From Bog-473 sp963755375 (GTDB lineage Bacteria; Actinomycetota; Acidimicrobiia; Acidimicrobiales; RAAP-2), in contig CAVWKG010000016.1 in NCBI GenBank assembly GCA_963755375.1, forward strand, positions 2,728,001-2,792,000: DNA of 64,000 nucleotides, written 5' to 3'. Within the stretch, counting starts at the first letter, position 1. The number at the start of each line of letters is the position of its first letter. Under the pieces are notes generated by a model. The model did not search any database and was not told the origin of the DNA. It was given only the letters and a program-made list of their open reading frames with translations. This document shows positions 18,586-27,417 of this stretch, one piece after another. A program made the translations under genes and the position numbers.

Positions 18586-19226
18586 CGATCCGAGTCCTCA
18601 TCGCCGACGACCAGTCCATGGTCCGCGCCGGCTTTCGAATGTTGCTCTCCGGCGAACAAGACATGGAAGTCGTCGCCGAAGCAAGCAACGGACTGGAAGC
18701 GGTGGCTATGGCGGCGCGGTTTGACCCGACCGTGATCCTGATGGACATCCGCATGCCAGAGCTCGATGGGCTCCAGGCCACCCGCCGGATCCTCGCCACC
18801 GACAACACGGCGCGGATCCTGATCCTCACCACCTTCGGACTCGAAGAATACGTCTACGAAGCCCTCAGCGCCGGCGCGAGCGGATTCGTGCTCAAAGACG
18901 ATCCCCCCGAACAGCTGATCGAGGCGGTCCGCACCGTCGCCGCTGGAGACGCGCTCCTCTCACCCGCGATCACCAAACAAGTGATCAAGAAATTCACGAG
19001 CATCCCTCGCCACGAGCTGCCGAAAGAACTCGACGAGCTCACCGCACGCGAGCAAGACATCCTTCGGCTCATCGCCCAGGGGCTCTCTAACGCAGAGATC
19101 GGCGCGGAGCTCTACATCAGCGAGACGACCGTCAAGACCCACGTCACGCACGTCCTCCAGAAACTCGGCCTCCGCGACCGCGTCCAAGTCGTCGTGCTCG
19201 CATACCAGACCGGGTTCGTAACGTGA
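18582..19226 (+). CDS. NarL/FixJ-family response regulator
   Basis: 214 residues. The receiver has DDQ near 9-11, phospho-acceptor Asp55 in VILMDIRMPELDG, Thr in ILTTFG and Lys in FVLKDDPP. The LuxR helix-turn-helix is at about 150-205 (LTAREQDILRLIAQGLSNAEIGAELYISETTVKTHV, with the turn SNAEIG). Translationally coupled to the kinase. Likely targets are its own promoter and the divergent hydrolase/DUF4386 operon. Confidence 0.95.
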   Translation: MTIRVLIADDQSMVRAGFRMLLSGEQDMEVVAEASNGLEAVAMAARFDPTVILMDIRMPELDGLQATRRILATDNTARILILTTFGLEEYVYEALSAGASGFVLKDDPPEQLIEAVRTVAAGDALLSPAITKQVIKKFTSIPRHELPKELDELTAREQDILRLIAQGLSNAEIGAELYISETTVKTHVTHVLQKLGLRDRVQVVVLAYQTGFVT

Positions 19227-19325
19227 GCCACGCCCACCTAAGCCTCACAGGGGGCCGCAAGGCTCGACGTTCTACTCAGACGATCGCAGGCCCCTGAAAG
19301 GGCCGGCTTCTGACGGTCGCTATAC

Positions 19326-19348
19326 GCCGAGTCGAAATGGGACTCGGC
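19326..19348. repeat. Inverted repeat after the response regulator
   Basis: GCCGAGTC and GACTCGGC form an 8-bp stem with a 7-nt loop, 100 bp after the regulator stop. A third GACTCGGC copy follows at about 19392. It may end transcription, but there is no U-tract. The rest of 19227-19428 shows no gene. Confidence 0.35.
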
Positions 19349-19452
19349 ATCTCCTAGCGGTCGGAGCACCGCCTCCCGGTACCAGTCGTTGGACTCGGCA
19401 TCCATGGCCAATCCTAGAGGCTTGGGTGAGTTCCTAACGGCGGTCAAGCCCC

Positions 19453-20859
19453 TCAGGCGACATTTTCGCTAACTTCTTTTCGTGGCGGGTCGGTGGCCGG
19501 AGCGACCTTCTGGGCCGACTCCTTTCTGCCTCGACCCGCCGCCCTGTTCTTGAGGACTTTGGCTCGTGTGTTGCGACGACGGGCCGCCCGGACTGTGGGG
19601 TCGATCTTGAAGCGGTCGGCGCAGACCGCCTTGCCTTCGGCCTCGGTGATCGCTTCGCTGTCTTCATCTCGCAGTGTGTAGAGCTCTCCTTTGCGCCAGC
19701 AGGCGGCGATCCGGGTGATGAGGACGGCCGAGACGGAGCACAGGGCCGAGTTGTGGTGCTTACCCTCGACCATGACGAGTCGGTAGTAGCGCTGGGCGAG
19801 CGTCGGGTCGATGTGGCGAGCGTGATCGGCTGCCATATAGAGGGCCTGGCGCAGGCCGGCGTCACCGGCCCTGGTGATGCCCTTGTGTCCGGCCACCAGT
19901 CCGGACTGGTCGATCTTGGGCACAAAGCCAGTGAAGGAGCGGACGCCGGCCAGGTTGGCGAAGCGGTTGAAGTCGCCCGCGTTGCCCAAGATGGCTGCCG
20001 AGAGGACGGGCCCGAGCCCCGGCGCCGAGCGGACGATGCCCTTGGGGTCGGCCTCGTCATAGAGGACGGCGATCCGCTTGTCGGCGGCGGCGATCTCGTC
20101 GTCGAGGCGGCGGAGCACCCGGACTTCTGAGGCGATGTCGTGGGCCAACTCGCTGAAGTCGATGCCCCCGCCTGACCACAGGGCCAGGGTCTCGTTCGCC
20201 ATGGCCAAGAGCTCGTCGGCCTTGTCCTGGCGCCACAGTCCCGCACTCGAGCGGACCAACAACGCGGTGAGCCGGCCGCGCCCGAGACGCTTGAGCGCCC
20301 GTGGATCGGCGTATTTCTCCAAAACGACCAGGGCGGTCTTCGACGCGGTGGCCGATCCGAGCGAATCGGCCCACCCCGGACCGAGCAGCTCGACGAGTGC
20401 ATCGAGGCGCAGGCTGGCGGCGGTGCGGCGCTTGACCAGGCTGGAGCGGTGACGCACGGCTCGGCGCAGTGACCCCGCCGGGCCGAGGTTGTCGATGCCT
20501 CGCAGGCCCTCGGGGTGCAGCAACGGCAGACGAGCCAGCACCCGTGAATCCAATCGGTCGGTCTTGGTGTGCTTGTTGTAGTAATCCCGCAGATCGGCCG
20601 ACTGCTCGGGTGGCACCAAGATCACCGTGGCGCCACGTGCTTGGAGCCAGGCCGACAGCGGCACCCAGGCGTTGCGGGTGGGCTCGAGAATGACCGTCAC
20701 CGACGCATCCTCGGGGATCTTCGCCCATAGGCGCTCGAGGTCAGCGGTCGTCGTGCGGAACCGCCACGACGACCAGATGAACTCACCTCGCTCGTCGGCC
20801 AGGCTGGCCCGATGGTCGGCCCGACAGGCGACGTCGATACCCAACCTCACTTCCTTCAT
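19453..20859 (-). CDS. IS110-family DEDD recombinase/transposase, copy 1
   Basis: 468 residues. The N-terminal RuvC-like DEDD domain begins VRLGIDVACRADHRASL (Asp9), with the Glu in VILEPTRN and Asp in the HTKTDRLDSRVLARL block. The C-terminal transposase_20 domain contains SAPGLGPVLSAAILG and FANLAGVRSFTGFVPK, which holds the essential Ser in the SFTGF region. Family enzymes recombine a circular donor with a target, guided by a bridge RNA encoded in the element. Protein identical in copies 1 and 2, so expansion is recent. Confidence 0.95.
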   Translation of the reverse strand: MKEVRLGIDVACRADHRASLADERGEFIWSSWRFRTTTADLERLWAKIPEDASVTVILEPTRNAWVPLSAWLQARGATVILVPPEQSADLRDYYNKHTKTDRLDSRVLARLPLLHPEGLRGIDNLGPAGSLRRAVRHRSSLVKRRTAASLRLDALVELLGPGWADSLGSATASKTALVVLEKYADPRALKRLGRGRLTALLVRSSAGLWRQDKADELLAMANETLALWSGGGIDFSELAHDIASEVRVLRRLDDEIAAADKRIAVLYDEADPKGIVRSAPGLGPVLSAAILGNAGDFNRFANLAGVRSFTGFVPKIDQSGLVAGHKGITRAGDAGLRQALYMAADHARHIDPTLAQRYYRLVMVEGKHHNSALCSVSAVLITRIAACWRKGELYTLRDEDSEAITEAEGKAVCADRFKIDPTVRAARRRNTRAKVLKNRAAGRGRKESAQKVAPATDPPRKEVSENVA

Positions 20860-20936
20860 GGCGTGGTCCTTTCGCTCGACGGTTGAATCAGTCGGCTCTC
20901 CTTCGTCGACCGGTGCACGCTCCGCAGGGGTGTGAC

Positions 20937-21107
20937 CATCCAGACATTCGAGAAGCAGGGGTCCGACTCAATGATTCGGCCACCGAGTTCCAGAAAAGGG
21001 ATGCACGTGCGTCGGGAGGCTCGTCTGGTCGACGATCACCGTCATGGAGTCGAGCTCTCGCCCGCTCCGGCCCCAGTTCAGTCAAGCCAGAGGAACCGAC
21101 CCGACGC
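20937..21107 (-). ncRNA. Predicted bridge RNA of IS110 copy 1
   Basis: On the minus strand, upstream of the transposase, two stem-loops each hold an internal loop. Target loop (21009-21107): outer stem GCGTCGGG/CCCGACGC, inner stem TCTGG/CCAGA, apical GGAG/CTCC. Its 5' strand carries TGAACTGGGGC (21070-21080, left target guide) and its 3' strand GGTG (21037-21040, right target guide, complementary to CACC). Donor loop (20937-21003): outer stem CATCC/GGATG, apical CCGA/TCGG. Its 5' strand carries GGAACTC (20985-20991), the same as the element end plus core, and its 3' strand is complementary to GACATT (20943-20948), the other junction. This is the layout known for IS621/IS110 bridge RNAs. Folding was done by eye. 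Confidence 0.75.
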
Positions 21108-21269
21108 ACCCTACGAAAGGCTTCCGCCAAATCGGTGGATGCCCGGAACCAACGCTAAATGTCCCAGTCCGCCGGGACGAGGCGCACCCTGCGACACATA
21201 GGGGATAGCCCAACGGGTGGCCGGGGAACCCCGGAAAAGCCCGGTCGCGACGCCGGTCAAGATGGAGGC

Positions 21270-21641
21270 GTGACGAAGCGACGATCCAGCGCGCCGAGGT
21301 TTGAAGCGGATGGCCGACCCTCCCACGACTGGTTTCTGGATGGGCAGCCCATTCGACTTCGCCTCTTCCCGGAATATGTCGTCGACGTTCCCGTGTTTCC
21401 TCGGTCGGACGACACTGACGCACTCATACCGGACGACCTGCTGGTGAGGTTGGTCGCCTGGAACGAGTACTTCAACAACAACTACCACTGGGAACAGGGA
21501 TGGCGGTCTGAAGAAGCGAAGAGAAGGTGGGTCGATGAGGCACCGTCCTTGGTCGCTGAACTCAAGGAGGCCCTTGCCGGCAAGACCGAGCTAAAGATTG
21601 ACCTCTGGCCCGAAAAGAGTCGCGTTATGGACCATCCCTGA
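21270..21641 (+). CDS. Conserved-looking hypothetical protein
   Basis: About 123 residues from GTG 21270. The frame is open back to an ATG formed at the IS edge (21159), which is unlikely to be the native start. It contains a compact region LRLFPEYVVDVPVFPRSDD, LIPDDLLVRLVAWNEYFNNNYHWEQGW and a C-terminal helix LVAELKEALAGKTELKIDLWP. I recall similar actinobacterial proteins of unknown function but cannot name a family. Gene is plus-strand, convergent with 21664-22014. Confidence 0.6.
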   Translation: MTKRRSSAPRFEADGRPSHDWFLDGQPIRLRLFPEYVVDVPVFPRSDDTDALIPDDLLVRLVAWNEYFNNNYHWEQGWRSEEAKRRWVDEAPSLVAELKEALAGKTELKIDLWPEKSRVMDHP

Positions 21642-21663
21642 CCGCCGGTTATGCGGGTCTGCC

Positions 21664-22014
21664 TCAGTAGATGCTCCCCGTGACACCGGCCGTTAGTCCC
21701 CAGGCGATGAAGGAGGCGACTGCAGACACAATCGGAGGGGCCAGAAGGTAAGCAGCAACTCGGCGGACGTTCGCGACACTCAGCCCATTTTCCGAGTAGC
21801 CCTGGCCAGCGGCAAAGACCGTCAGCAGAAGAGCAATCACCAGGCCAAGAGAAACAAGACACATGAGCAGACCCAGTAACCAGTAGTGATGAGCGAACGC
21901 CAGGTTGAGAGCCGAGGCCATGAACGTGATGGTCCATAACAAGAGAAAGCAGTCCCCGAGTCCGACTAGTAGGGAACCCCCATTCAGCGCTACGGATCGG
22001 GCCCTTAGTGGCAT
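21664..22014 (-). CDS. Small membrane protein, unknown function
   Basis: 116 residues with three to four hydrophobic segments (GLGDCFLLLWTITFMASALNL, WLLGLLMCLVSLGLVIALLLTVF, VRRVAAYLLAPPIVSAVASFIAW). The base composition is clearly lower in GC than region 1. No family recognised. Confidence 0.6.
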   Translation of the reverse strand: MPLRARSVALNGGSLLVGLGDCFLLLWTITFMASALNLAFAHHYWLLGLLMCLVSLGLVIALLLTVFAAGQGYSENGLSVANVRRVAAYLLAPPIVSAVASFIAWGLTAGVTGSIY

Positions 22015-22116
22015 GCGCCTTCATTATCGGCCACCCGGACCAAGTCTGTGAGTGCCCGACTTTCATCTGTCCCCGACCGCGGGGTCACGGACGCAGCCCC
22101 GTGGGCTCTGCGAAAC

Positions 22117-22608
22117 CTACGCCCCACAGAGTCGTCGATGGTGATGTGGTCCGGGTCCGCACCAGTATGGGTTCCCATATTTCAGGTCAATCGACGGCAA
22201 GCTACTGCGAACGAAGATCGTCTTTAGGAGATACCGATCTACATGGATTAGTTGGAAGGAATCTCCGACAGATTGCGACTCGGTTGGGTCGGGGTTAGTC
22301 GTTGGTCGTCCAGTTGTACGATTTAGGTAAACGATCTTCGTTATGACGGCTGTAAGCTTTTTCGGACCCGATGCCGACGAAAATCGCAGCGTGTCTTGCT
22401 CAACGGTTGCACCGCTGTATCCCGTTTCCAAACCGGTGAAGTTTGAGCCAATGGTCAACTGGCCATCGTGTACGTACCAGGTCCCCATGAACCCTGGTGG
22501 CGTAGTTCGGGCCGGGTGAGCTTCAACAGCGGACGTACCCAACAGAATCGCACTTGTGAGCACCAGGGCTCCGATCGTCAAGGTTCCGATGCGCACGGTG
22601 AGATTCAA
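22117..22608 (-). CDS. Secreted hypothetical protein
   Basis: 163 residues with a signal peptide (RIGTLTIGALVLTSAILLGTSAVEA). The mature protein begins with a GFMGTWYVHDGQLTI segment typical of small lipocalin-like or heme-binding beta barrels and ends NPYWCGPGP...RRLCGA, a Cys pair that may form a disulphide. That C-terminal Cys-Gly pattern recurs in actinobacterial exported proteins of unknown function. Start context is weak. Confidence 0.6.
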   Translation of the reverse strand: MNLTVRIGTLTIGALVLTSAILLGTSAVEAHPARTTPPGFMGTWYVHDGQLTIGSNFTGLETGYSGATVEQDTLRFSSASGPKKLTAVITKIVYLNRTTGRPTTNPDPTESQSVGDSFQLIHVDRYLLKTIFVRSSLPSIDLKYGNPYWCGPGPHHHRRLCGA

Positions 22609-22683
22609 GCATCCCCGACCAACTGGTGGGTAGCCCCGTTCGCCGGCTGAAGACGTGAGGCTGCAGTCTCACGACGGAGCGCT

Positions 22684-23433
22684 GTGACACGATTGCGTCG
22701 TATGCCTGCCTCGCCGTACTACCGATCGGATCTGGCGCGCATCCATCACGAAGGGTTCGGGTTCCACGCGGATGCGGTGGCACCCGGGATTCTGACCATC
22801 CTCGAGCCCGTCCTGGAGCGGTCCGGGCTCGTCCTGGAGCTCGGTTGTGGATCCGGGTTGTTCACGAAGTACCTCGTCGAGGCAGGCCATCGGGTACTCG
22901 CGACCGATGCGTCTCCGGCCATGGTCGAGCTTGCCCGTGACTTCGTTCCCACGGTGCCGGTCGAGGCCCTTCGGCTTCCCGAGGATCCGCTGCCGACCGC
23001 CGATGCGATCGTCAGTGTCGGTCATGCGTTGAGCTACCTCGACAGCGAGGAAGAAATCGATCGTTCGCTGGCCGCCATGGCGGGTGCGCTCGAGGACTCC
23101 GGGGTACTCGCGTTCGACATCTGCGACCTGGAGTGGGGATCTGCCCGGCGCGGGCAGCCGCCCGGGGTCTGGTTCGGAGAGGACTGGGTGCTCACGACGC
23201 GTCGCTCGGTCATCGGTGATCGGATCTTCCGGCGTGAGATGACGATGTTCGTCCGTGACGGCGAACTCTGGCGTCGTGATGACGAGACGCACGACAACGT
23301 GCTCATCGACACCGGCCGACTCCCAGAGTTCCTTGCTCGGTTCGGGGTCGACGCGGACGTCCGCCAGGCCTTCGGCAACGAGACACTGCTTGCCGGACTC
23401 GTCGCGGTCGTCGGCCGCCGCCGAGCCCCCTGA
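22684..23433 (+). CDS. Class I SAM-dependent methyltransferase
   Basis: About 249 residues from GTG 22684; an ATG at 22702 gives a slightly shorter protein. Motif I is VLELGCGSGLFTKYL, acidic residue in VLATDASPAMVELA, and motif IV region ADAIVSVGHALSYL. The C-terminal half has beta strands EDWVLTTRRSV and MTMFVRDGELWRR. Substrate cannot be inferred. Isolated between the secreted protein and the globin gene. Confidence 0.85.
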   Translation: MTRLRRMPASPYYRSDLARIHHEGFGFHADAVAPGILTILEPVLERSGLVLELGCGSGLFTKYLVEAGHRVLATDASPAMVELARDFVPTVPVEALRLPEDPLPTADAIVSVGHALSYLDSEEEIDRSLAAMAGALEDSGVLAFDICDLEWGSARRGQPPGVWFGEDWVLTTRRSVIGDRIFRREMTMFVRDGELWRRDDETHDNVLIDTGRLPEFLARFGVDADVRQAFGNETLLAGLVAVVGRRRAP

Positions 23434-23474
23434 CCGGGACCACCTGACGCGCCTGCCCCATACCGCCGGGATGG

Positions 23475-23939
23475 CTACGGCTGGTAGGGAGGGGCCTCTC
23501 CCCAGCCCCACCTGGGGACCGGGGCGTGCTCCATCGCCACGGCACCGTGCCGAGAGTTGCCAAGGGCAATACGGGTGCCCCACTCAAGGTAGGCAACGAG
23601 TGCAGATCGGAACTCGGGATCATCGGGCATCCCTGCGTCGTCCGCAGCTAAACGCATGAGCGTGGCGAATCGGAATCTCTGCTCTTCGGTGATCCCTAGG
23701 TCCAGATGTTTGCTCAGCATCCTCTCGTAGCCACCCAGGTCATCGGTGTATTGAGCGGGACCATCGAATACCTCGCCCCACCAGGCGGCCACGTGACGAC
23801 GGTGGTCCTCGTGAACACCGCCGGGGAAGAAGGGGGGGAGCAAGTCATCGTGCTCGACTCGGTCGTAAAAGGCGTTGATCATCCGGGAAAAGGCGTCACT
23901 TCCTCCGGCCCATTCGTAAAGCGTCGGGTGCGTGGACAC
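23475..23939 (-). CDS. Truncated haemoglobin (group II-like)
   Basis: 154 residues. The N-terminal helix LYEWAGGSDAFSRMINAFYDRVEHDDLL with downstream PFFPG and WWGEVF is typical of trHbs. The proximal His is most likely that of MLSKHLDLGITEEQRFRF. The tail RWGWGEAPPY is a known actinobacterial extension. The family binds O2 or NO and protects against nitrosative stress. Convergent with the methyltransferase. Confidence 0.9.
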   Translation of the reverse strand: MSTHPTLYEWAGGSDAFSRMINAFYDRVEHDDLLPPFFPGGVHEDHRRHVAAWWGEVFDGPAQYTDDLGGYERMLSKHLDLGITEEQRFRFATLMRLAADDAGMPDDPEFRSALVAYLEWGTRIALGNSRHGAVAMEHAPVPRWGWGEAPPYQP

Positions 23940-24218
23940 AGAGGCCAGACTAGACGGGGGTCATTTCTCTGAAACAGATGGTCACTGCCCCGTCGCCGGC
24001 TCGGTGAGCCATTTCGCCGGACTGCCGAAAGCCAGGTATCTGCCCAATTCGAAATGATGACGAGCGAGTGAGACGAGCAGACCGACGTCGGGTTAGCTCC
24101 GCCGCAGCTCGGGTACTCACCACGAAAGGGCCTCACACGCCGGTTTAGGGTGTTCCTCAGCAGTCCGGTTTGGATTTTGAGGCACCCGGTTGGAGCAATG
24201 ACCCGAGAAGGGAGAGCC

Positions 24219-24908
24219 ATGAAGACACCGTCGATCGTTTCGCGGCAGGAATGGAATGTCGCACGAGAGGAGATGCTCGTCAAGGAGAAGGCGCTGACTC
24301 GCGCTCGCGACGCGCTCGCAGCTGAACGCAGACGAATGCCCTGGATGTCCGTAGACACGGAATACTCGTTCGAGGGTCCCTACGGACGGATGAGCCTCGC
24401 GGACCTTTTCGAGGGTCGCCGACAGCTGATCGTTTACCGCGCCTTCTACGGACCTGAGGTGACCACGTACGCGGAAGGCGGCTCATATCCCGAGCGGGCG
24501 TGCGTGGGCTGCTCCATGGGCGCTGATCAGGTCGCTCACCCTGGCCACCTGAACGCGAGGAACACGTCGCTTGCGTGGGCATCGCGCGCACCTCAGACCG
24601 ACATCCAGAACTTGAAGAAGCGCCATGGATGGGACCACATCCCGTGGTACACGATCACCGACGACTTCGACAAGGACTTCGACGTCGATGAGTGGCATGG
24701 CACCAACGCGTTCATCCGCGAAGGTGACCAAATCTTCCGCACCTACTTCATCAACGTTCGGGGCGACGAGCACATGGGTGGGACCTGGAGCTACCTCGAC
24801 ATTACCGCGCTCGGTCGTCAAGAAGAATGGGAGGACTCACCTGAGGGATACCCGCAGACCCCGCCATATCAATGGTGGAATTACCACGACGCCTACAAGA
24901 CCACCTGA
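24219..24908 (+). CDS. DUF899 (thioredoxin-like) family protein
   Basis: 229 residues from ATG 24219 (GGGAGAG upstream). Features: SRQEWNVAREEMLVKEKALTRARDALAAERR, RMPWM, then the thioredoxin-like strand RRQLIVYRAFYGPE and a Cys pair ACVGCSMGADQV, then SLAWASRAP, FIREGDQIFRTYFINVRGDE. Members are often misnamed calpastatin; the biochemical role is unknown, probably redox. The gap before it (23940-24218, 280 bp) shows nothing I can name. Confidence 0.85.
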   Translation: MKTPSIVSRQEWNVAREEMLVKEKALTRARDALAAERRRMPWMSVDTEYSFEGPYGRMSLADLFEGRRQLIVYRAFYGPEVTTYAEGGSYPERACVGCSMGADQVAHPGHLNARNTSLAWASRAPQTDIQNLKKRHGWDHIPWYTITDDFDKDFDVDEWHGTNAFIREGDQIFRTYFINVRGDEHMGGTWSYLDITALGRQEEWEDSPEGYPQTPPYQWWNYHDAYKTT

Positions 24909-25002
24909 TCATGGACTAGCCCATAGCGCATCAGGACGGTGGGACACTCCGGCACCCTCGGCCCGAACAAATACCGAAACACCGACTGTGAACCGGTGCT
25001 CC

Positions 25003-25428
25003 CTAGGAGTTCGGTCTGGGCGTGAGGACCATCAGGGGGATTATGCGCTCGGTCTTCCGCGCGATGTCAGCGAGCTGCGGATAGCGCCCAGCTGCTCTCA
25101 CGAAGAGGCGGTCGCGCTCATCGCCAGTGGCCTCCTCGGCTACAACGTCAATCGTCTCGCCACTGACCTCGATCCTCGTGACGGGGTGCTCCTTTAGGTT
25201 GTGATACCAGGCTGGATGCTTCGGCGCTCCTCCGTTCGCGGCCCAGATGAAGTACCGCGCATCGTCGGGCAGGTACGCGACTGGGTTCACGCGGCTCGCA
25301 CCAGATACCGCGCCGGTATGGTGGAGCAACAGAAGTGGCGTTTCCGCCCACATGCCGCCGACTCGTCCGCTGTTGGCCCGGAATTCACCGATCACTTTGG
25401 CGTTGTAGTCATCGGATGACTCAGCCAT
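25003..25428 (-). CDS. F420/deazaflavin-type nitroreductase family protein (DUF385)
   Basis: 141 residues, the usual size for the Ddn-like split-barrel family. Motifs: LLLLHHTGAVSGASRVNPVAYL, WAANGGAPKHPAWYHNLKEHP (cofactor-binding region) and a GDERDRLFVRAAGRYPQ helix. Family members use the actinobacterial cofactor F420 to reduce quinones or nitro compounds. The gap 24909-25002 holds a short piece of the repeat family (GGACACTCCGGCACC). Confidence 0.88.
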   Translation of the reverse strand: MAESSDDYNAKVIGEFRANSGRVGGMWAETPLLLLHHTGAVSGASRVNPVAYLPDDARYFIWAANGGAPKHPAWYHNLKEHPVTRIEVSGETIDVVAEEATGDERDRLFVRAAGRYPQLADIARKTERIIPLMVLTPRPNS

Positions 25429-25524
25429 GATTGGGCTCCTCTCGCTTTCGGTGTGGCGTTGGCTTTGAGGGCGACTAGGCGCCCGACCGTCTCTGACCAG
25501 CTGCTCCTCGCTGGCGGCGCACCC

Positions 25525-26046
25525 CTACGAGGTCCGCAGCGTCGAATCAGTCTCAAGGAGAGTTTTGAGACTCGAAAGAACGGCCGGCCAACCCTCAGAG
25601 ATGGCCGGAAGAACTTCGCTGCCGGGCTCGAAGCCGTCGTGGATGACCGTGAGCTTTGCGACCCCGTGCCCGACGTCCTCAATGTCGAAGGCCACTTTGG
25701 AGCGGGGTTCAGCCCGCCAGGCGTCAGCGGTGGCTTCGTCCATCCCGACCTCGGAGGCCCACTCGGGCGTAATCGTGTGCCAGGTGTAAGCCAGCCGGCG
25801 GTAGGGATCGGACTCGAGGATCAACTGTTCGGGGTCGCTCACGACAAGCCCGACTTCCTCGTGCGCCATGTCGTAAGTGGAGCCCTTCTTCCAGTCCGAC
25901 TGAAAGGTCTTCTCGCCAGCCCTTTGGTGCCGCCAATAGCGCTTCATCAGGGCGGGGTCGGTGAGGCCCTGCCAGACCCGCTCGGGCGTCGCCAGGATGT
26001 AGATCGGGTAGGAGAAGTTCGTCATCTGGTTGCTGCGTGTCGCCAT
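25525..26046 (-). CDS. SRPBCC/AHSA1 (START-like) domain protein
   Basis: About 174 residues from ATG 26046 with GGAGG upstream; a start at 26100 would add 18 residues. Begins YPIYILATPERVWQGLTDPALMKRYWRHQRA, the AHSA1 opening, with a DWKKGSTYDM strand and a C-terminal helix EGWPAVLSSLKTLLET. Such proteins are often paired with a regulator; the nearest one, a broken TetR gene, is upstream on the same strand. Confidence 0.85.
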   Translation of the reverse strand: MATRSNQMTNFSYPIYILATPERVWQGLTDPALMKRYWRHQRAGEKTFQSDWKKGSTYDMAHEEVGLVVSDPEQLILESDPYRRLAYTWHTITPEWASEVGMDEATADAWRAEPRSKVAFDIEDVGHGVAKLTVIHDGFEPGSEVLPAISEGWPAVLSSLKTLLETDSTLRTS

Positions 26047-26191
26047 CGCCTGGCCTCCAGTCGTCGGTCGCCCCCTTTCAAATGTACCGCCATCGGACAT
26101 AACTACCCGTGGTCGAAGTAGCCCCAACCTTGCCCTGATAGGGCTGCTCCCGTGCGCCGGCTTGGGGTCGTACCGTTTTGAGCGCGTGGGC

Positions 26192-26802
26192 TCACCGGCG
26201 GGAGGGCCCGAGCACAAGCGCGACGAGATCGGCTGCCCGACCGGGATCGAACGGTTCGGCCGACATCAGTCTGGAGTAGATGACCGGGCCCAACATGGCC
26301 AGGGTCGCCAACTCGGGGTCAGTTGAAGAAGGGAACTCGCCGTCAGCGATTCCCTCTGCGATGACATCCATGAGGCTCTGGCGCCGTTCCGCTGAATAGG
26401 TGTGGTGGAACTTCTGCAACCCTGCGTCGCGTTCTGCCCCTTCGATCAGGGCCGGTATGCAGACAGAGAAGGTGGAGTCGATGAACAACTCGGCCACGTG
26501 CCGGACCATTGCCTCCACGTTCTCGCGTGGCGACCCCGTCTCGGGGTTGGCGACATCTGCACGTGGAAGGTTTCGAACGCGTCAGCAATGAGGGCGAGCT
26601 TGTCGGTCCAGTGCCTATAGATCGTGGACTTACCGACGCCGGCACGAGCGGCCACGGACTCGATCCGGAATGTCCCGTATCCGACCTCACCGAGCTCATC
26701 GAGTGCGGCCTGCAATATGACCTGGCGCGATCGCTCAACGCGGGGGTCGACGGCGCTCCTCGACGGAATGCGACTGGCAGTTGGCATGGCCTCCCTCTCC
26801 AC
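26192..26802 (-). pseudogene. TetR-family regulator, frameshifted
   Basis: The N-terminal frame (26802 down to about 26557) encodes a normal TetR HTH (VERSRQVILQAALDELGEVGYGTFRIESVAARAGVGKSTIYRHW). Near 26557-26560 the frame must shift by one base to continue as DVANPETGSPRENVEAMVRHVAELF...VLGPSRR, the ligand-binding half, ending at 26192. A single missing base explains it. It is divergent from the VOC gene at 26893, probably its former target. Confidence 0.8.
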
Positions 26803-26892
26803 GACGAGACGGGCTACGCAGTTCGATACGTTTACGTATCGCTGCGAAACGGTTACGTTTCATAGTAGTTCGCAGCCGAATCGAGGAAAACT

Positions 26893-27296
26893 ATGGCCAC
26901 AGTGAGCGTCCGCTACATCGTCAACGACGTCGACGAGGCCATCTCGTTTTACTGTCAACGCCTGGGCTTTGAAGAGGTCATGCATCCTGCACCGACATTC
27001 GCCATGCTCTCTCACGGGGATCTTCGGCTTGTCCTCAGCGCAACCGGTGGCGGACCCGGCGGTGGTCAGGCGATGCCTGATGGGACTTTGCCTGAGCCTG
27101 GAGGATGGAACGGTTCAGCCTTGAGGTTTCTGACCTCGGCGGCACCGTTGAAGAGCTGCGTGGCTGTGGTGCGCGGTTCCGCAATGACATCGTCACTGGC
27201 GTGGGAGGAATGCAGATTCTGCTCGAAGATCCTTCTGGCAACCCGATCGAGTTGTTCGAGCCGATCCTGCCCGAAGCGTCATTGCGACCTTCGTGA
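26893..27296 (+). pseudogene. VOC/glyoxalase-family protein, frameshifted
   Basis: The first frame reads VSVRYIVNDVDEAISFYCQRLGFE and on to LPEPGGWN; at about 27106 one base is missing. The second frame then gives RFSLEVSDLGGTVEELRGCGARF and the end GMQILLEDPSGNPIELFEPI. Together they form one normal 134-residue VOC domain. Metal ligands cannot be judged across the break. Confidence 0.8.
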
Positions 27297-27343
27297 CATC
27301 ACGACCCTCTGCAGGCTGATTCTCAGAGAGGCTGATTCGGGTA

Positions 27344-27391
27344 GCCCAGTTCGCTGCCGGCACGGGGTGCCACCCCGCGGGACCGTGGGGA
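27344..27391. repeat. Interspersed palindromic repeat, member A
   Basis: 48 nt, GCCCAGTTCGCTGCCGG at one end, an inner GTGCCACCCCGCGGGAC part and GTGGGGA at the other. It belongs to the family described in the findings. Lies between a VOC pseudogene and a methyltransferase. Confidence 0.75.
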
Positions 27392-27417
27392 TAGGGCCGC
27401 CCCCGATCATGAGGTCG

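Larger units (their letters stand above)
19429..21159 (-). mobile_element. IS110-family insertion sequence, copy 1 (1731 bp)
   Basis: Ends were set by aligning the three copies in the window. All share the sequence from AGTTCCTAACGG (left) to ACGCTAAA (right), with a TG dinucleotide (CA in element sense) just outside each end at 19427-19428 and 21160-21161. The transposase is on the minus strand, so the long non-coding part (20860-21159) is upstream of it, as in the IS110 group rather than IS1111. There are no terminal inverted repeats and no target duplication beyond the shared dinucleotide, as expected for the family. The right side lies in a member of the interspersed repeat family (CCCAGTCCGCCGGGACG). 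Confidence 0.93.

Noticed and set aside
21029..21045. Longer right target guide in the bridge RNA including CGAC matches to two flanks
   Set aside because: CGAC appears at different distances from the core in copies 2 and 3 and not in copy 1; only GGTG opposite core CA plus CC is consistent.
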